From Paenibacillus sp. XY044 (GTDB taxonomy: Bacteria; Bacillota; Bacilli; Paenibacillales; Paenibacillaceae): 64,000 nt of DNA. The notes beneath the pieces were generated by a model. It was not told the DNA's origin. It worked only from the letters and a program-made list of their open reading frames with translations, and searched no databases. Positions within the stretch are counted from its first letter, which is position 1. Each line of letters begins with the position of its first letter. The translations under genes and the position numbers were made by a program. Of this stretch, positions 24,788 to 32,982 are shown one piece after another. Location: contig NZ_NQMO01000001.1 in the NCBI RefSeq assembly GCF_002257645.1, positions 124,001-188,000 on the forward strand, written 5' to 3'.

Positions 24788-26026
24788 ATGGAAAAGGTTG
24801 TCGTTACAGGGATGGGGTTGGTTTCGCCGCTGGGCAGTACGGTACCCGACTTTTGGAATGCCATGGTTCGAGGCGAATCGGGAATATCCCGGATCGATTC
24901 GTTTGATACTTCCCACATGAAGGCTTCCATCGCCGGCATCGTGCGGGATTTTGACGCGGAGGCAAGGTTTGGCCGCAAGGAAGCCCGGCGGATGGACCGT
25001 TTCTGCCAGTTTGCATTGGCGGCGGCCGAAAGCGCGCTGCAGGATGCGGAGCTGGACATGGACCGCTTGGATAAGGAGCGGACGGGCGTGTACGTCGGCT
25101 CTGGCATCGGAGGCATCGGGACGCTGATGGAGCAGGGGGATGTTCTTCGTTCACGGGGGCCGGAGCGGGTCAGCCCGCTGCTCGTCCCGATGATGATCTC
25201 GAACATGGCTGCGGCGACGATCAGCATCCGGTTCGGCTTTACCGGCCCCACGATGTCGCCGGTTACGGCATGTTCGATCGGCAATACTAGCATCGGTGAG
25301 GCGTTCCGGCTGATCCGCTCCGGCGGGGCGGACGTCGTGATCGCCGGCGGCGCGGAAGCGGCCATTTCCGAAATCTCGATGGCGAGCTTCGGCAACGCCA
25401 CGGCCTTGTCGGCATGGGACGGGGATCCGAAGCTGGCAAGCCGTCCGTTCGATGCGGGACGCGACGGGTTCGTCATGGGCGAAGGCGCGGGCATCGTGGT
25501 GCTGGAGTCGCTGTCCCACGCCCGCAGCCGGAACGCCCGTATTTATGCGGAGATAACCGGGTATGGGGCGACTTCGGACGCTTATCACATCGTTGCGTCG
25601 CATCCGGAAGGCATCGGAGCCTATAATGCGATGAGGCTTGCCCTTCAGGAAGCCGGCGTCCGCCCGGAGGAAGTTGATGTGGTCAGCGCCCATGCCACGA
25701 GTACGGAAGTCGGAGACAAGTCCGAGACGCAGGCTATCAAGCGTTTGTTCGGCGAAGCGGCTTACCGCGTGCCGGTGACAGCGAACAAATCGATGCTCGG
25801 GCACATGTTCGGGGCTTCCGGCGGCGCCCAGGCGATCGCTTTGGTTCAAATGCTTCTGGAGGGCGTCATTCCGCCGACGATCAATCTGCGGGAATCGGAC
25901 CCGGATTGCGACCTGGATTATGTCCCGAACACCGCGCGCAAGGCTGAGGTAAGAATCGGTATGTCCAATTCTTTCGGTTTTGGCGGCCATAACGCAGTGA
26001 TCGTCATGAAACGCTTCGAAGAGTAA
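24788..26026 (+). CDS. 3-oxoacyl-ACP synthase II paralogue (FabF-like), stand-alone
   Basis: 412 aa condensing enzyme. The Cys-His-His triad is intact: VTACSIGN with Cys near residue 162, SAHATSTEVGD and NKSMLGHMFGASGG. The C-terminus [19 protein letters not shown] is standard. A second, canonical fabF lies in the fatty-acid operon at 54174. This copy has no acyl-carrier protein or other fab gene beside it and is divergent from an MmyB-type regulator, so it may serve altered fatty-acid composition or a specialised lipid. GGGAGGA precedes the ATG. Confidence 0.93.
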   Translation: MEKVVVTGMGLVSPLGSTVPDFWNAMVRGESGISRIDSFDTSHMKASIAGIVRDFDAEARFGRKEARRMDRFCQFALAAAESALQDAELDMDRLDKERTGVYVGSGIGGIGTLMEQGDVLRSRGPERVSPLLVPMMISNMAAATISIRFGFTGPTMSPVTACSIGNTSIGEAFRLIRSGGADVVIAGGAEAAISEISMASFGNATALSAWDGDPKLASRPFDAGRDGFVMGEGAGIVVLESLSHARSRNARIYAEITGYGATSDAYHIVASHPEGIGAYNAMRLALQEAGVRPEEVDVVSAHATSTEVGDKSETQAIKRLFGEAAYRVPVTANKSMLGHMFGASGGAQAIALVQMLLEGVIPPTINLRESDPDCDLDYVPNTARKAEVRIGMSNSFGFGGHNAVIVMKRFEE

Positions 26027-26408
26027 TCGAGGCTATTGCTCAATATTCCACTAAGGCACCCTTGATGCCCATGATGTTTCCGTGGTGCATGGGGGTGCCT
26101 TTGTGGTGTTTTCGTGTTTCCTCGGAGGTGCCTCGGAGATGCCTCCATGGTGCCTTGAGGGCGCCTTCTTAGTGTCTTGGAAGGTGCCTTCGTGGTGTCT
26201 CGATGCCATCGTGGATCCCGTGATTTTCCTGAGGTGCCTTCGGGATTACACGTGTGGTAATCTCATAATCCCCTTGTGATAACTTACGGTACCTTCTCGG
26301 GCTTCTCTTTAGCGGCCAATCCCCTGAAGCCTGGTCCCTCATGGCCGATATGGTATGATGAGGATATATATCCATAAATCAGATACCCGTAAGTGGAGGG
26401 GATGAGAA
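26027..26408. other. Intergenic stretch with degenerate GGTGCC repeats
   Basis: 382 bp without a convincing gene. After the hairpin at 26053-26101 the strand is G/T-biased and repeats variants of GGTGCCTT about every 20-45 bp (for example near 26127, 26151, 26188 and 26235). No promoter or RNA family is recognised. A ribosome site GGAGGGGATG stands at the right end before the zinc-ribbon gene. Confidence 0.5.
26053..26101 (+). terminator. Hairpin after the second FabF gene
   Basis: AAGGCACCC (26053-26061) pairs with GGGTGCCTT (26093-26101). The T run is short, so it may act as a weak terminator or 3' stabiliser. Confidence 0.5.
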
Positions 26409-26861
26409 TTGGCCGTAAAAATTTGTCCGAAATGCGGGGAATCCAATACGGAACAGGCGTGGACTTGCGTGCACTGTGGAAGTTCATTGCAAAATGCCGA
26501 AGTGACCGGGACTCCGGATGCCGACAAGCGGGCAGGTATATCGCTCGGACGCGAAGAGGGCGCCTGCCCCGCGTGCGGGGAACTGCTCGAGCCGGGGGCG
26601 AGAAAGTGTAAATATTGCGGGACGACGGTTTATAAAAAGCCCGCTGTGCCGGCTTATGAAGAACCGGAAGAAGATCCGGCTTATTTTAAACCAAACGCGG
26701 TGACGATCATTTTGCTAATATTGGCGACGGTGGTTTTTCCACCGGCCGGTCTGATCGTAGGCGGGGTCGCCGTCTTTCTAGGAGACCCGGATAAGCGGAT
26801 CACCGGGCAGCTTTTAATGATTCTAGGGCTGGTTGTGATCGCAGTGAAGTACTTCCTTTAA
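26409..26861 (+). CDS. Zinc-ribbon membrane protein
   Basis: 150 aa. Two zinc ribbons are visible: CPKCGESN with TCVHCG (residues 6-26) and CPACGELLEPGARKCKYCG (about 53-73). A Pro/Glu linker follows and then two hydrophobic helices (about residues 97-140). TTG start at 26409 is chosen because GGAGGGGATG lies upstream and the first ribbon begins at residue 5. The family (double zinc ribbon plus short membrane tail) is common in Bacillota; function unknown. Confidence 0.82.
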   Translation: MAVKICPKCGESNTEQAWTCVHCGSSLQNAEVTGTPDADKRAGISLGREEGACPACGELLEPGARKCKYCGTTVYKKPAVPAYEEPEEDPAYFKPNAVTIILLILATVVFPPAGLIVGGVAVFLGDPDKRITGQLLMILGLVVIAVKYFL

Positions 26862-26969
26862 CGGGTGACGCCATCATTTACTAAAAAGAAAATCGGCAGC
26901 CGGCCTGGTCATTGGCTTCATCCTTGGGTATATCTCTATTAGTAGCTTGATAACCAAGGAGGCTGGCAT

Positions 26970-27686
26970 ATGACAAAGGAGCATTTTGAAGAAGCGAGAG
27001 CTTCGGAAGCGGAGTATCACCAGCGCTTTTATGAAGATAACGATCTGTTTGAACAGGGGACCTGGATGGCCCAACCGGGGGCGGTCGTGATGGAAATGCT
27101 GGAACGGCTGCTCCAGCATCGGCGGGATGCGCAGGTGCTGGATCTCGGCTGCGGCATTGGACGCAATACGATCCCGGTCGCCGAGCGTTTGCGGGGAACC
27201 CGGAGCCGGGTGATCGGAGTGGATCTTTTGGAGGATGCCGCTGCCAAGCTCAAGAAAAATGCGGCGGAATTTGACTTGCAGGAGCTTGTCGAATCTGAAG
27301 CAGCCGATGTGGAGCATTACCTCATCGAGGCGGATACTTACGATTACATCATTGCATGCTCTGCACTCGAGCATACGTCATCCCGTAGCGCCCTGGAAAA
27401 GGTGCTGGATCAGATGAAACGTGGAACGCGGGTCGGCGGAATCCACTGTATCACGATGAGCACGGACGTAGAGGAAGTCGACCGGGTGACCGGGGAGATC
27501 CGGAAGGGATTGATTGAGCTCAATTTGGCGCAGCAGGACACCATGAAGCTGCTTCAGCGGCACTACCGGGAGTGGAACATTTTGATCGAACAGGTGGTAC
27601 CGCAAAGCATCGAGGAAGTGAAGGATGGGCGCAGCATCGACTTCCGCTGTTCCCTGATCACGTTTGCCGCACAGAAAATCCGCTAG
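26970..27686 (+). CDS. Class I SAM-dependent methyltransferase
   Basis: 238 aa. Motif I VLDLGCGIGRNTIPVAERL binds SAM; GVDLLEDAAAKLKK is the acidic loop; DYIIACSALEHTS is the post-motif III region typical of small-molecule methyltransferases. A TehB-like or generic role is possible; the substrate is unknown. AAGGAGG stands 8 nt before ATG 26970. Confidence 0.9.
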   Translation: MTKEHFEEARASEAEYHQRFYEDNDLFEQGTWMAQPGAVVMEMLERLLQHRRDAQVLDLGCGIGRNTIPVAERLRGTRSRVIGVDLLEDAAAKLKKNAAEFDLQELVESEAADVEHYLIEADTYDYIIACSALEHTSSRSALEKVLDQMKRGTRVGGIHCITMSTDVEEVDRVTGEIRKGLIELNLAQQDTMKLLQRHYREWNILIEQVVPQSIEEVKDGRSIDFRCSLITFAAQKIR

Positions 27687-28090
27687 AATCGGCGAGCGTG
27701 CAGCTTTGAACTTCATGTCGCCGCTCGGATAGCGGATGGCCTGCTAATATTTAAGAAGATCTAAAAAGATCCAAGAAAGCCCAATATGATCCAAGAGATC
27801 TAAGAAGATCTATTAAGCCCCACGACGGCCCCCTGGCTACCGGGGCTATTTTTTCGCTTAAATTTGTCATGGCAGTGTGGAAGGAAATGATACTGTTCTG
27901 ATTCGAGCGATGCATGAAGAAGCAGGCGAGTGTTCCGACTGAGGTCGTCAGCTTGATGTTCTTCTGATTAGAGTCGCTCCGCACTTTTCAATCCGGTTGA
28001 AATTTACACGTAGACAAGGTACAGTAACGGAACAGAATTCTTTTTTGTCATGATAGGGCAGTGAATGTGAACTTACAGGAGGCAGAACCC
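27687..28090. other. Intergenic stretch with GATC repeats and a weak terminator
   Basis: 404 bp without a supported gene. GATCTAAAAAGATCC (27758-27772) and GATCTAAGAAGATCT (27797-27811) form a direct repeat, itself nearly palindromic, within an A/G-rich run. A possible terminator, AGCCCC pairing with GGGGCT and followed by ATTTTTT, ends near 27856. A small minus-strand frame across the repeats has no ribosome site and is not accepted. Confidence 0.5.
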
Positions 28091-28519
28091 ATGCTGTTAA
28101 ATATTAAGAATTACATACGCAAACCGGAAACGATGGAGCTCATCTCCTATGCGGTTTTTCCTGATGACCGGTCGATTGAGCAGGCAATCCAGCAGTACGA
28201 AACAAACGACGCTTGGCAGCTGTACGGTTTCGAAGATGGAGAAATTTTAGTCGGATTGGTCGGCTTCGAGAAGATGGACGATACCTTGTTGATCCGCCAT
28301 ATTGCGGTCATCCCGGAAAACCGGGGGCTTGGGTACGGACGGGGCATGATCCTGGAGGTCCTGGCGCAGGAAAAGCCCGCGCGAGTCGTAGCGGAGACGG
28401 ATGAGGAGGCAGTTGACTTTTACCGGAGCATCGGATTCGAGGTGCACAGCTTGGGTGAATTGTTCCCGGGAGTTGAACGCTTCCGCTGCGTATACGAGGT
28501 TGAAGAGGAAGAAGAGTGA
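28091..28519 (+). CDS. GNAT family N-acetyltransferase
   Basis: 142 aa. Cofactor motif IRHIAVIPENRGLGYGRGMILEVL and the terminal TDEEAVDFYRSIGFEVHSLGE. Start ATG 28091 follows AGGAGG; a longer in-frame GTG at 28061 lacks a site. It is followed by its own terminator before the ECF cassette. Substrate unknown. Confidence 0.9.
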   Translation: MLLNIKNYIRKPETMELISYAVFPDDRSIEQAIQQYETNDAWQLYGFEDGEILVGLVGFEKMDDTLLIRHIAVIPENRGLGYGRGMILEVLAQEKPARVVAETDEEAVDFYRSIGFEVHSLGELFPGVERFRCVYEVEEEEE

Positions 28520-28546
28520 AACTATATACCGGTTAAACTATTGGAG

Positions 28547-28572
28547 CCGGTCCCGGAAGGGACCGGTTTTTT
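28547..28572 (+). terminator. Intrinsic terminator after the GNAT gene
   Basis: CCGGTCCC (28547-28554), GGAA tetraloop, GGGACCGG (28559-28566), then TTTTTT. It isolates the ECF cassette from upstream transcription. Confidence 0.85.
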
Positions 28573-28637
28573 GACGTTATAAGAAGGTACCTTGAGTGTA
28601 CTGCGACAGACGTTTAACTTACATTTTTCCTTTTTTA

Positions 28638-28664
28638 TGCAACCTGAACCGGTTTGGATGCATC
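28638..28664 (+). promoter_or_regulatory. Candidate ECF-type (autoregulatory) promoter
   Basis: TGCAACC (28638-28644) with a 16-nt spacer and CATC (28661-28664) resembles ECF -35/-10 elements (AAC core and CGTC-like). A T-rich run precedes it, as often seen for ECF promoters in Bacillota. It would start transcription near 28671, just before the AGGGGAGG site of the sigma gene. Confidence 0.45.
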
Positions 28665-28690
28665 TTTATAGTAGAGGGGAGGTAGCCGTT

Positions 28691-29254
28691 CTGGACGTAA
28701 TCGGAAGACTGAAGCAAAAAGATGAAGCGGCACTTCAATGGATTATGCGTCAATTCGGTGACGAGATGCTGCGAACGGCATTTCTTCTGCTCCGTGACAG
28801 ATATGATGCCGAGGAAGCGGTTCAGGACAGTTTTATTCAAGCCTTTCGGCATATCAATCAGCTTCAGGATGAGGGCAAATTGAAAAGTTGGCTGATCCGG
28901 ATTGTCGTGAACCGATGCAGAATGAAGCAGCGAGCCTGGTCATGGGGCCGCTTTTCGCCCTCACCGCGGATTGAGGAAATGATAGGCGGGCAGCCCATCC
29001 CCGGCCCGGAAGAGAAGCTGCTAACAAAGTGGAGAAACGAGGGGCTGAGCCAAGCCATTCACAAGCTGAAATACATTTACCGCGAGAGCATTACGCTTTA
29101 CTATTTTAACGAGATGAGCGTGTCCGAAATTGCCGGTTCCCTGCAGCTTAGCGAAAATACCGTCAAGGCCCGATTAGCCCGCGGACGCCAACAATTACAG
29201 CAAATGCTGGAACAGGAGGAGCCTGATGCCGAAACAAGAACAGCTTTTGATTAA
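28691..29254 (+). CDS. ECF RNA polymerase sigma factor, probable CTG start
   Basis: 187 aa from CTG 28691. Region 2 is seen in EAALQWIMRQFGDEMLRTAFLLLRDRYDAEEAVQDSFIQAFRHINQ and region 4 in ESITLYYFNEMSVSEIAGSLQLSENTVKARLARGRQQL. There is no acceptable ATG/GTG/TTG near the expected N-terminus: ATG 28658 and ATG 28637 lack a ribosome site and would precede or overlap a candidate promoter, whereas CTG lies 8 nt after AGGGGAGG (28675-28682). The gene overlaps the next by 29 bp and the following one overlaps again, so all three act together. Confidence 0.88.
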   Translation: MDVIGRLKQKDEAALQWIMRQFGDEMLRTAFLLLRDRYDAEEAVQDSFIQAFRHINQLQDEGKLKSWLIRIVVNRCRMKQRAWSWGRFSPSPRIEEMIGGQPIPGPEEKLLTKWRNEGLSQAIHKLKYIYRESITLYYFNEMSVSEIAGSLQLSENTVKARLARGRQQLQQMLEQEEPDAETRTAFD

Positions 29255-29576
29255 ACAGGCTTTGGAGCAGGAGTTGTCCGAAATTCATTTTACCCAAGCT
29301 GCGGAAGTGTTGAGAGCGACCCATCCCCGGAGTTGGAGAGATCGGGTGCGGGCTTTTTTGAATAAAGAACTGGAACTGCCGCTAGTGCCGCTGGGAACAG
29401 CCTCGTTGTTCCTTCTGGCTGCAGCGTTCGTATATCATGTGGTCGACCAGCCTAAAATCCATCCAGTCGGGTCCCCGCAGCATCGCCATGAACTGATCGA
29501 GGAAGGCGGAAGCTATTACTGGAAAGACGAATATGAGCGGAAGGTGAATGGACATGAAGGCGACCATAAAAGTTAA
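29226..29576 (+). CDS. Small single-pass membrane protein, probable anti-sigma factor
   Basis: 116 aa. A helical N-terminal region of about 50 residues (cytoplasmic in a typical anti-sigma factor) is followed by one membrane helix (PLVPLGTASLFLLAAAFVYHV) and a short outer segment. No zinc-binding HxxxCxxC motif is present, so it is not a ZAS-type anti-sigma. The role is inferred from position: it overlaps the ECF sigma gene and the gene of the large exported protein. Confidence 0.75.
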   Translation: MPKQEQLLIKQALEQELSEIHFTQAAEVLRATHPRSWRDRVRAFLNKELELPLVPLGTASLFLLAAAFVYHVVDQPKIHPVGSPQHRHELIEEGGSYYWKDEYERKVNGHEGDHKS

Positions 29577-31818
29577 GCACTTGATTTTGTCCGCTGCCGT
29601 CTTACTCTTGCTTGTGATGGGGAGTTTGATGGCCTTTTCCCGCCAAAGCCCTAACTTCCCCATTGTTGATCAGGCGACGGGGGGCACTCTAAGCAAACAA
29701 GAGGTTTTTCAGCGGATTCGGGAATCGAAGGATGAACAAAAATGGGCGTTTATTCGCGATTACCTGATCGGCAGAGAGGGGGCTGAGTTAACAAACAGCT
29801 ATGACGTGTATGTCGGGCCCGGGACTTCGGAATGGAGCTCTGTAACGGTTGAGGGAGAGGAGCAGACGCCCCCGATCCCCCTGAATGAAAAGTTCCCCTA
29901 TTTAGAGGCATATGTGGAGTCTGGGCCAGCTAACCTTGATTTGGCCGGGGCGGCTGTACTTCTGTCTTACTATTATGATGGAGCGGGCCAATGGGAAAAG
30001 GCGATCGAGCTCCTGAAACGTGCCGAAGAACGGCTGCCTGCTACACAGCTGTATGCCGCACAGAGGGTGAAGCTGAGAGAAGCCGAGGTCGCGGCAGATC
30101 ATGGAGAAATGGAACTTTTTCGGCAGATTAGTGCCGACTTATCCCGCCATTTTAAGCAAAATCAAGATGCCATCATGGAAGAGAAGTTCAGCTGGCTCCA
30201 GGCCAAATATTTGGGCGGAAATGAAAGTATCCAGAAATATGTAATGGAGACAAAAAAACAGGCGGAATCTTCGGTCCAAGGAGCTGGACAACAATCGGCG
30301 GTAAACTCCGCCCAGCCGAAGCTGCTGAAGCAAGGACTACAAGAGCTTGCCGAATCAAGCTCGGACCGGCTGCCGGAAGTATCCGGTACGCTGAAGCGAA
30401 GCGATGGTTCGCCGATCGCCTATGCGGGCGTTTTTTTGCGGACGCGGGACCAGCTGCAGGGAAGCCTGCAGCAGGACGAACCGTACCAAACGATGACCAA
30501 TGAGAAGGGGGAATATTCGTTTAAAGGGGTGCTTCCCGGAAGTTACCAGCTGTATTTGGGTCTCGAATTGGATCAGATCAGCGGATGGACTTGGCCAACG
30601 GAATCCAATGATTGGGTCCATGTCGGACTTCAGGATATTTCCCGGGATTGCGTTTTGCAGCCGCTGCTGGAATTGGTATCTCCCGTTAACCAGAAGACGG
30701 TCCGGGATGATAGCATTACCTTTGCTTGGGAGCCGGTTCCGAAGGCCGATTATTACGATGTGAACCTGGGGGTGCGGATTCATTCCGGTTCGTTCAGCCA
30801 GCCGGTAAAGTCCAAGATTGAAACGACCCGAATAACGGTGAGGACAGAGGAGCTCTATCACCTGATCGGTGGTGTTTCTTCCTATTCAGACCAGGACGGG
30901 AAGATGATAACGGATCCGTTGTCCCTGCTCGGATTTTCCAACCCGGATAACCGCTTTTTCTGGACTGTAAATGCATATGACAAGGATGGTCATTTGCTGA
31001 CCCGAAGTGACGGATATCGTGTGGGGAGCGATAAGATCGGAAACCTGCCTTTCTTTTATCTGAAGGAAAGAGAACTGACGACGGCGGACCGCGTGCTCCT
31101 CGGGGGAAATCTGGACCAGGCCATGAAACAGTATCAGCAGGCATATAAGGAAAATCCGGCCGATGCACACAGTCTTCATATGCTGATTGTCTTGATCGAT
31201 GCACAAGTATCCGAACACCGCGCCAACCCATCGGCTTCCTTCAACCAAGAAAACGCCGAAAAACAGCAAGAGGCATATTTGAAGGAAATGGTCCGGCTTC
31301 ATCCGACCCCCGGGTATTTGTCAAGACTAACGGATGAGTATTATAAGAAAAAAGATTGGCAGGAGTACAATACCTATTTCAAACTTTATGAAGAAACAGC
31401 GGCTGGAGAATCGTGGTATACCGATCTGTCGACCCATGGGATGGCGATGATGAAACAGGGAAATCTGACTCAGGCAGAGGCATTATTGGCTGAGTCGATG
31501 GAGAAAGACCCTACGCATCGAAGGGTCGGGCAGTACCTTGCCCTGAGCCTGTACCGTGAGCATTCCTTTAAAACGACTAAGCAATTAGCCCTTTTGTACC
31601 CGGACCTTGCTTCAAACGAGTCAAATGATTGGGAGCGAATGGTGGACGATATGGAAAAGGAGGCGGCTTCCGATCCTGATTATGACAAAGCTCTATACAA
31701 GTATCTTGGATGGTACGTACAGGACCAACAGGAGCTGCTGGGCGCGTGGCTGCGGAAGAAGGATCACCCCTACCCGGCGATGATTGCATTTATTCAAGCC
31801 CTGCTGAACAACGAATGA
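29548..31818 (+). CDS. Large exported TPR protein with carboxypeptidase-regulatory-like domain
   Basis: 756 aa. An N-terminal hydrophobic helix (residues about 11-30) acts as signal or anchor. Next come helical TPR-like repeats (about 130-220), a carboxypeptidase-regulatory-like beta domain (SGTLKRSDGSPIAYAGVFL through YSFKGVLPGSYQLYL, about 275-340), an Fn3-like region (ITFAWEPVPKADYYDVNLG through FFWTVNAYDKDGH, about 390-480) and further TPRs to the end (DHPY near the terminus). A role as an extracytoplasmic sensor or scaffold for the ECF cassette is inferred; no enzyme motif is seen. ATG 29548 or ATG 29554 could be the start. Confidence 0.83.
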   Translation: MDMKATIKVKHLILSAAVLLLLVMGSLMAFSRQSPNFPIVDQATGGTLSKQEVFQRIRESKDEQKWAFIRDYLIGREGAELTNSYDVYVGPGTSEWSSVTVEGEEQTPPIPLNEKFPYLEAYVESGPANLDLAGAAVLLSYYYDGAGQWEKAIELLKRAEERLPATQLYAAQRVKLREAEVAADHGEMELFRQISADLSRHFKQNQDAIMEEKFSWLQAKYLGGNESIQKYVMETKKQAESSVQGAGQQSAVNSAQPKLLKQGLQELAESSSDRLPEVSGTLKRSDGSPIAYAGVFLRTRDQLQGSLQQDEPYQTMTNEKGEYSFKGVLPGSYQLYLGLELDQISGWTWPTESNDWVHVGLQDISRDCVLQPLLELVSPVNQKTVRDDSITFAWEPVPKADYYDVNLGVRIHSGSFSQPVKSKIETTRITVRTEELYHLIGGVSSYSDQDGKMITDPLSLLGFSNPDNRFFWTVNAYDKDGHLLTRSDGYRVGSDKIGNLPFFYLKERELTTADRVLLGGNLDQAMKQYQQAYKENPADAHSLHMLIVLIDAQVSEHRANPSASFNQENAEKQQEAYLKEMVRLHPTPGYLSRLTDEYYKKKDWQEYNTYFKLYEETAAGESWYTDLSTHGMAMMKQGNLTQAEALLAESMEKDPTHRRVGQYLALSLYREHSFKTTKQLALLYPDLASNESNDWERMVDDMEKEAASDPDYDKALYKYLGWYVQDQQELLGAWLRKKDHPYPAMIAFIQALLNNE

Positions 31819-31943
31819 CATGAAAAGTTATTAGCCTTATTTCCCGGAAAACCTAAAATCCCGCGCATGGTCCCGTTTCGCACCCCGGCCCGGTTACATA
31901 TACTGCAGTATACAGCTTATGAGTCAGAAGGGGGGCGAAGGCT

Positions 31944-32579
31944 TTGGTGTATTCATACACCGCGATAGGGGATTCATTGACCGTCGGGTTTGGAGCCTTG
32001 CCGGGAAACGGTTTTGTTCCAGTGTATCGGGGACTGGCGGAACAGCATGTAAGAGCTTTTGTAGCCCACGAAAATTTTGGCGTGAACGGTTTGACGACGT
32101 CAGGCCTATACGATCACGTAAACCGGAATGGCGCGATACGGCAGGCGATCAAGCAAGCAGAGATCATTACGATCTCCATTGGGGGCAACGATCTGATCCG
32201 TGCAGCCAAAAGCGCACCGTTCGGCTCGAAGGCTTCCCAGCATTTTAACCAAGCGCTGAGCCAGTGCAAAACGAATGTGTCCGGGATTCTTCGCACGATC
32301 AACCAATTAAAAGGCGGGGGCCAGAGTCCGTACATTATCCGCGTCGTAGGCTTGTACAACCCGTACCCGCTGGTTGAGGAGGCAGGTTACTGGGTACAGC
32401 AGTACAACCGTTTTTTAAACGGATTCACCGGCGGAAACCTGGGCGTCGCCAACATTTACGGCTCTTTTCAGGGAAGGGAGAGGGAACTGCTGTCGATTGA
32501 CCACCTGCATCCAAACGGCAAGGGGTATCGGGTGATCGCGGAGCAGCTTAACGCGTTGGGATACCGCCCTTTGGCTTAA
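31944..32579 (+). CDS. SGNH/GDSL hydrolase
   Basis: 211 aa. Block I IGDSLTVGFG carries the serine, block III ISIGGNDL the oxyanion asparagine, and block V DHLHPNGKGY the Asp-His pair. The family hydrolyses lipid or carbohydrate esters. No signal peptide is seen from the TTG start at 31944 (GTG 31947 is also possible); AAGGGGGGCG precedes it. Single gene. Confidence 0.9.
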   Translation: MVYSYTAIGDSLTVGFGALPGNGFVPVYRGLAEQHVRAFVAHENFGVNGLTTSGLYDHVNRNGAIRQAIKQAEIITISIGGNDLIRAAKSAPFGSKASQHFNQALSQCKTNVSGILRTINQLKGGGQSPYIIRVVGLYNPYPLVEEAGYWVQQYNRFLNGFTGGNLGVANIYGSFQGRERELLSIDHLHPNGKGYRVIAEQLNALGYRPLA

Positions 32580-32982
32580 GCAACCCGCGTTAAACTTCAG
32601 CATATGTTCAAAAATAGCTGCAAACGTACATCTATTTTCATCTAAATATGTACTTTTCCGCGATATTAGCTGTAGTAATTACATTTATTTCGATGAGGTC
32701 AGCCAATTGAGCACAATTAGATGCACTACTGCACTTATTCGACCGACAGGATTGGATCTGCACCTGATGGTGATCTGCACCAGCCACTCGATCAATGAGG
32801 CGCAAAAAAACAGACCCGTTTTGCCGGGTCTGTTTTTTTATTTCACTCATAGGTTGGGTTTATGCGGCCCAAAACACGCCCATAGGTCGTAGCTTCCCGC
32901 ACCTCTTAGTAGGTTTACGCCCAAAGACCGCAGCTTCCCGCACCTATCTGCGATGCACGGTGAATGCCGCCGCCGCGCACGC
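32580..32982. other. Intergenic stretch with degenerate repeats and a terminator
   Basis: 403 bp without a supported gene. Two similar units start with TAGCTG at 32615 and 32667 and share TACATxTATTT cores. Further right, AGCTTCCCGCACCT occurs twice (about 32890 and 32931), each ahead of a GCCCA-type run, as a rough 41-bp tandem. The hairpin at 32804-32839 lies between the two repeat groups. Confidence 0.55.
32804..32839. terminator. Bidirectional intrinsic terminator
   Basis: AAAAAAACAGACCCG (32804-32818) pairs perfectly with CGGGTCTGTTTTTTT (32825-32839). It can end transcription from both the GDSL gene (+) and the TPR gene (-). Confidence 0.85.

Noticed and set aside
27751..27984. 77-codon minus-strand frame across the GATC repeats
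   Set aside because: Translation mainly reflects the repeat; no ribosome site was found.
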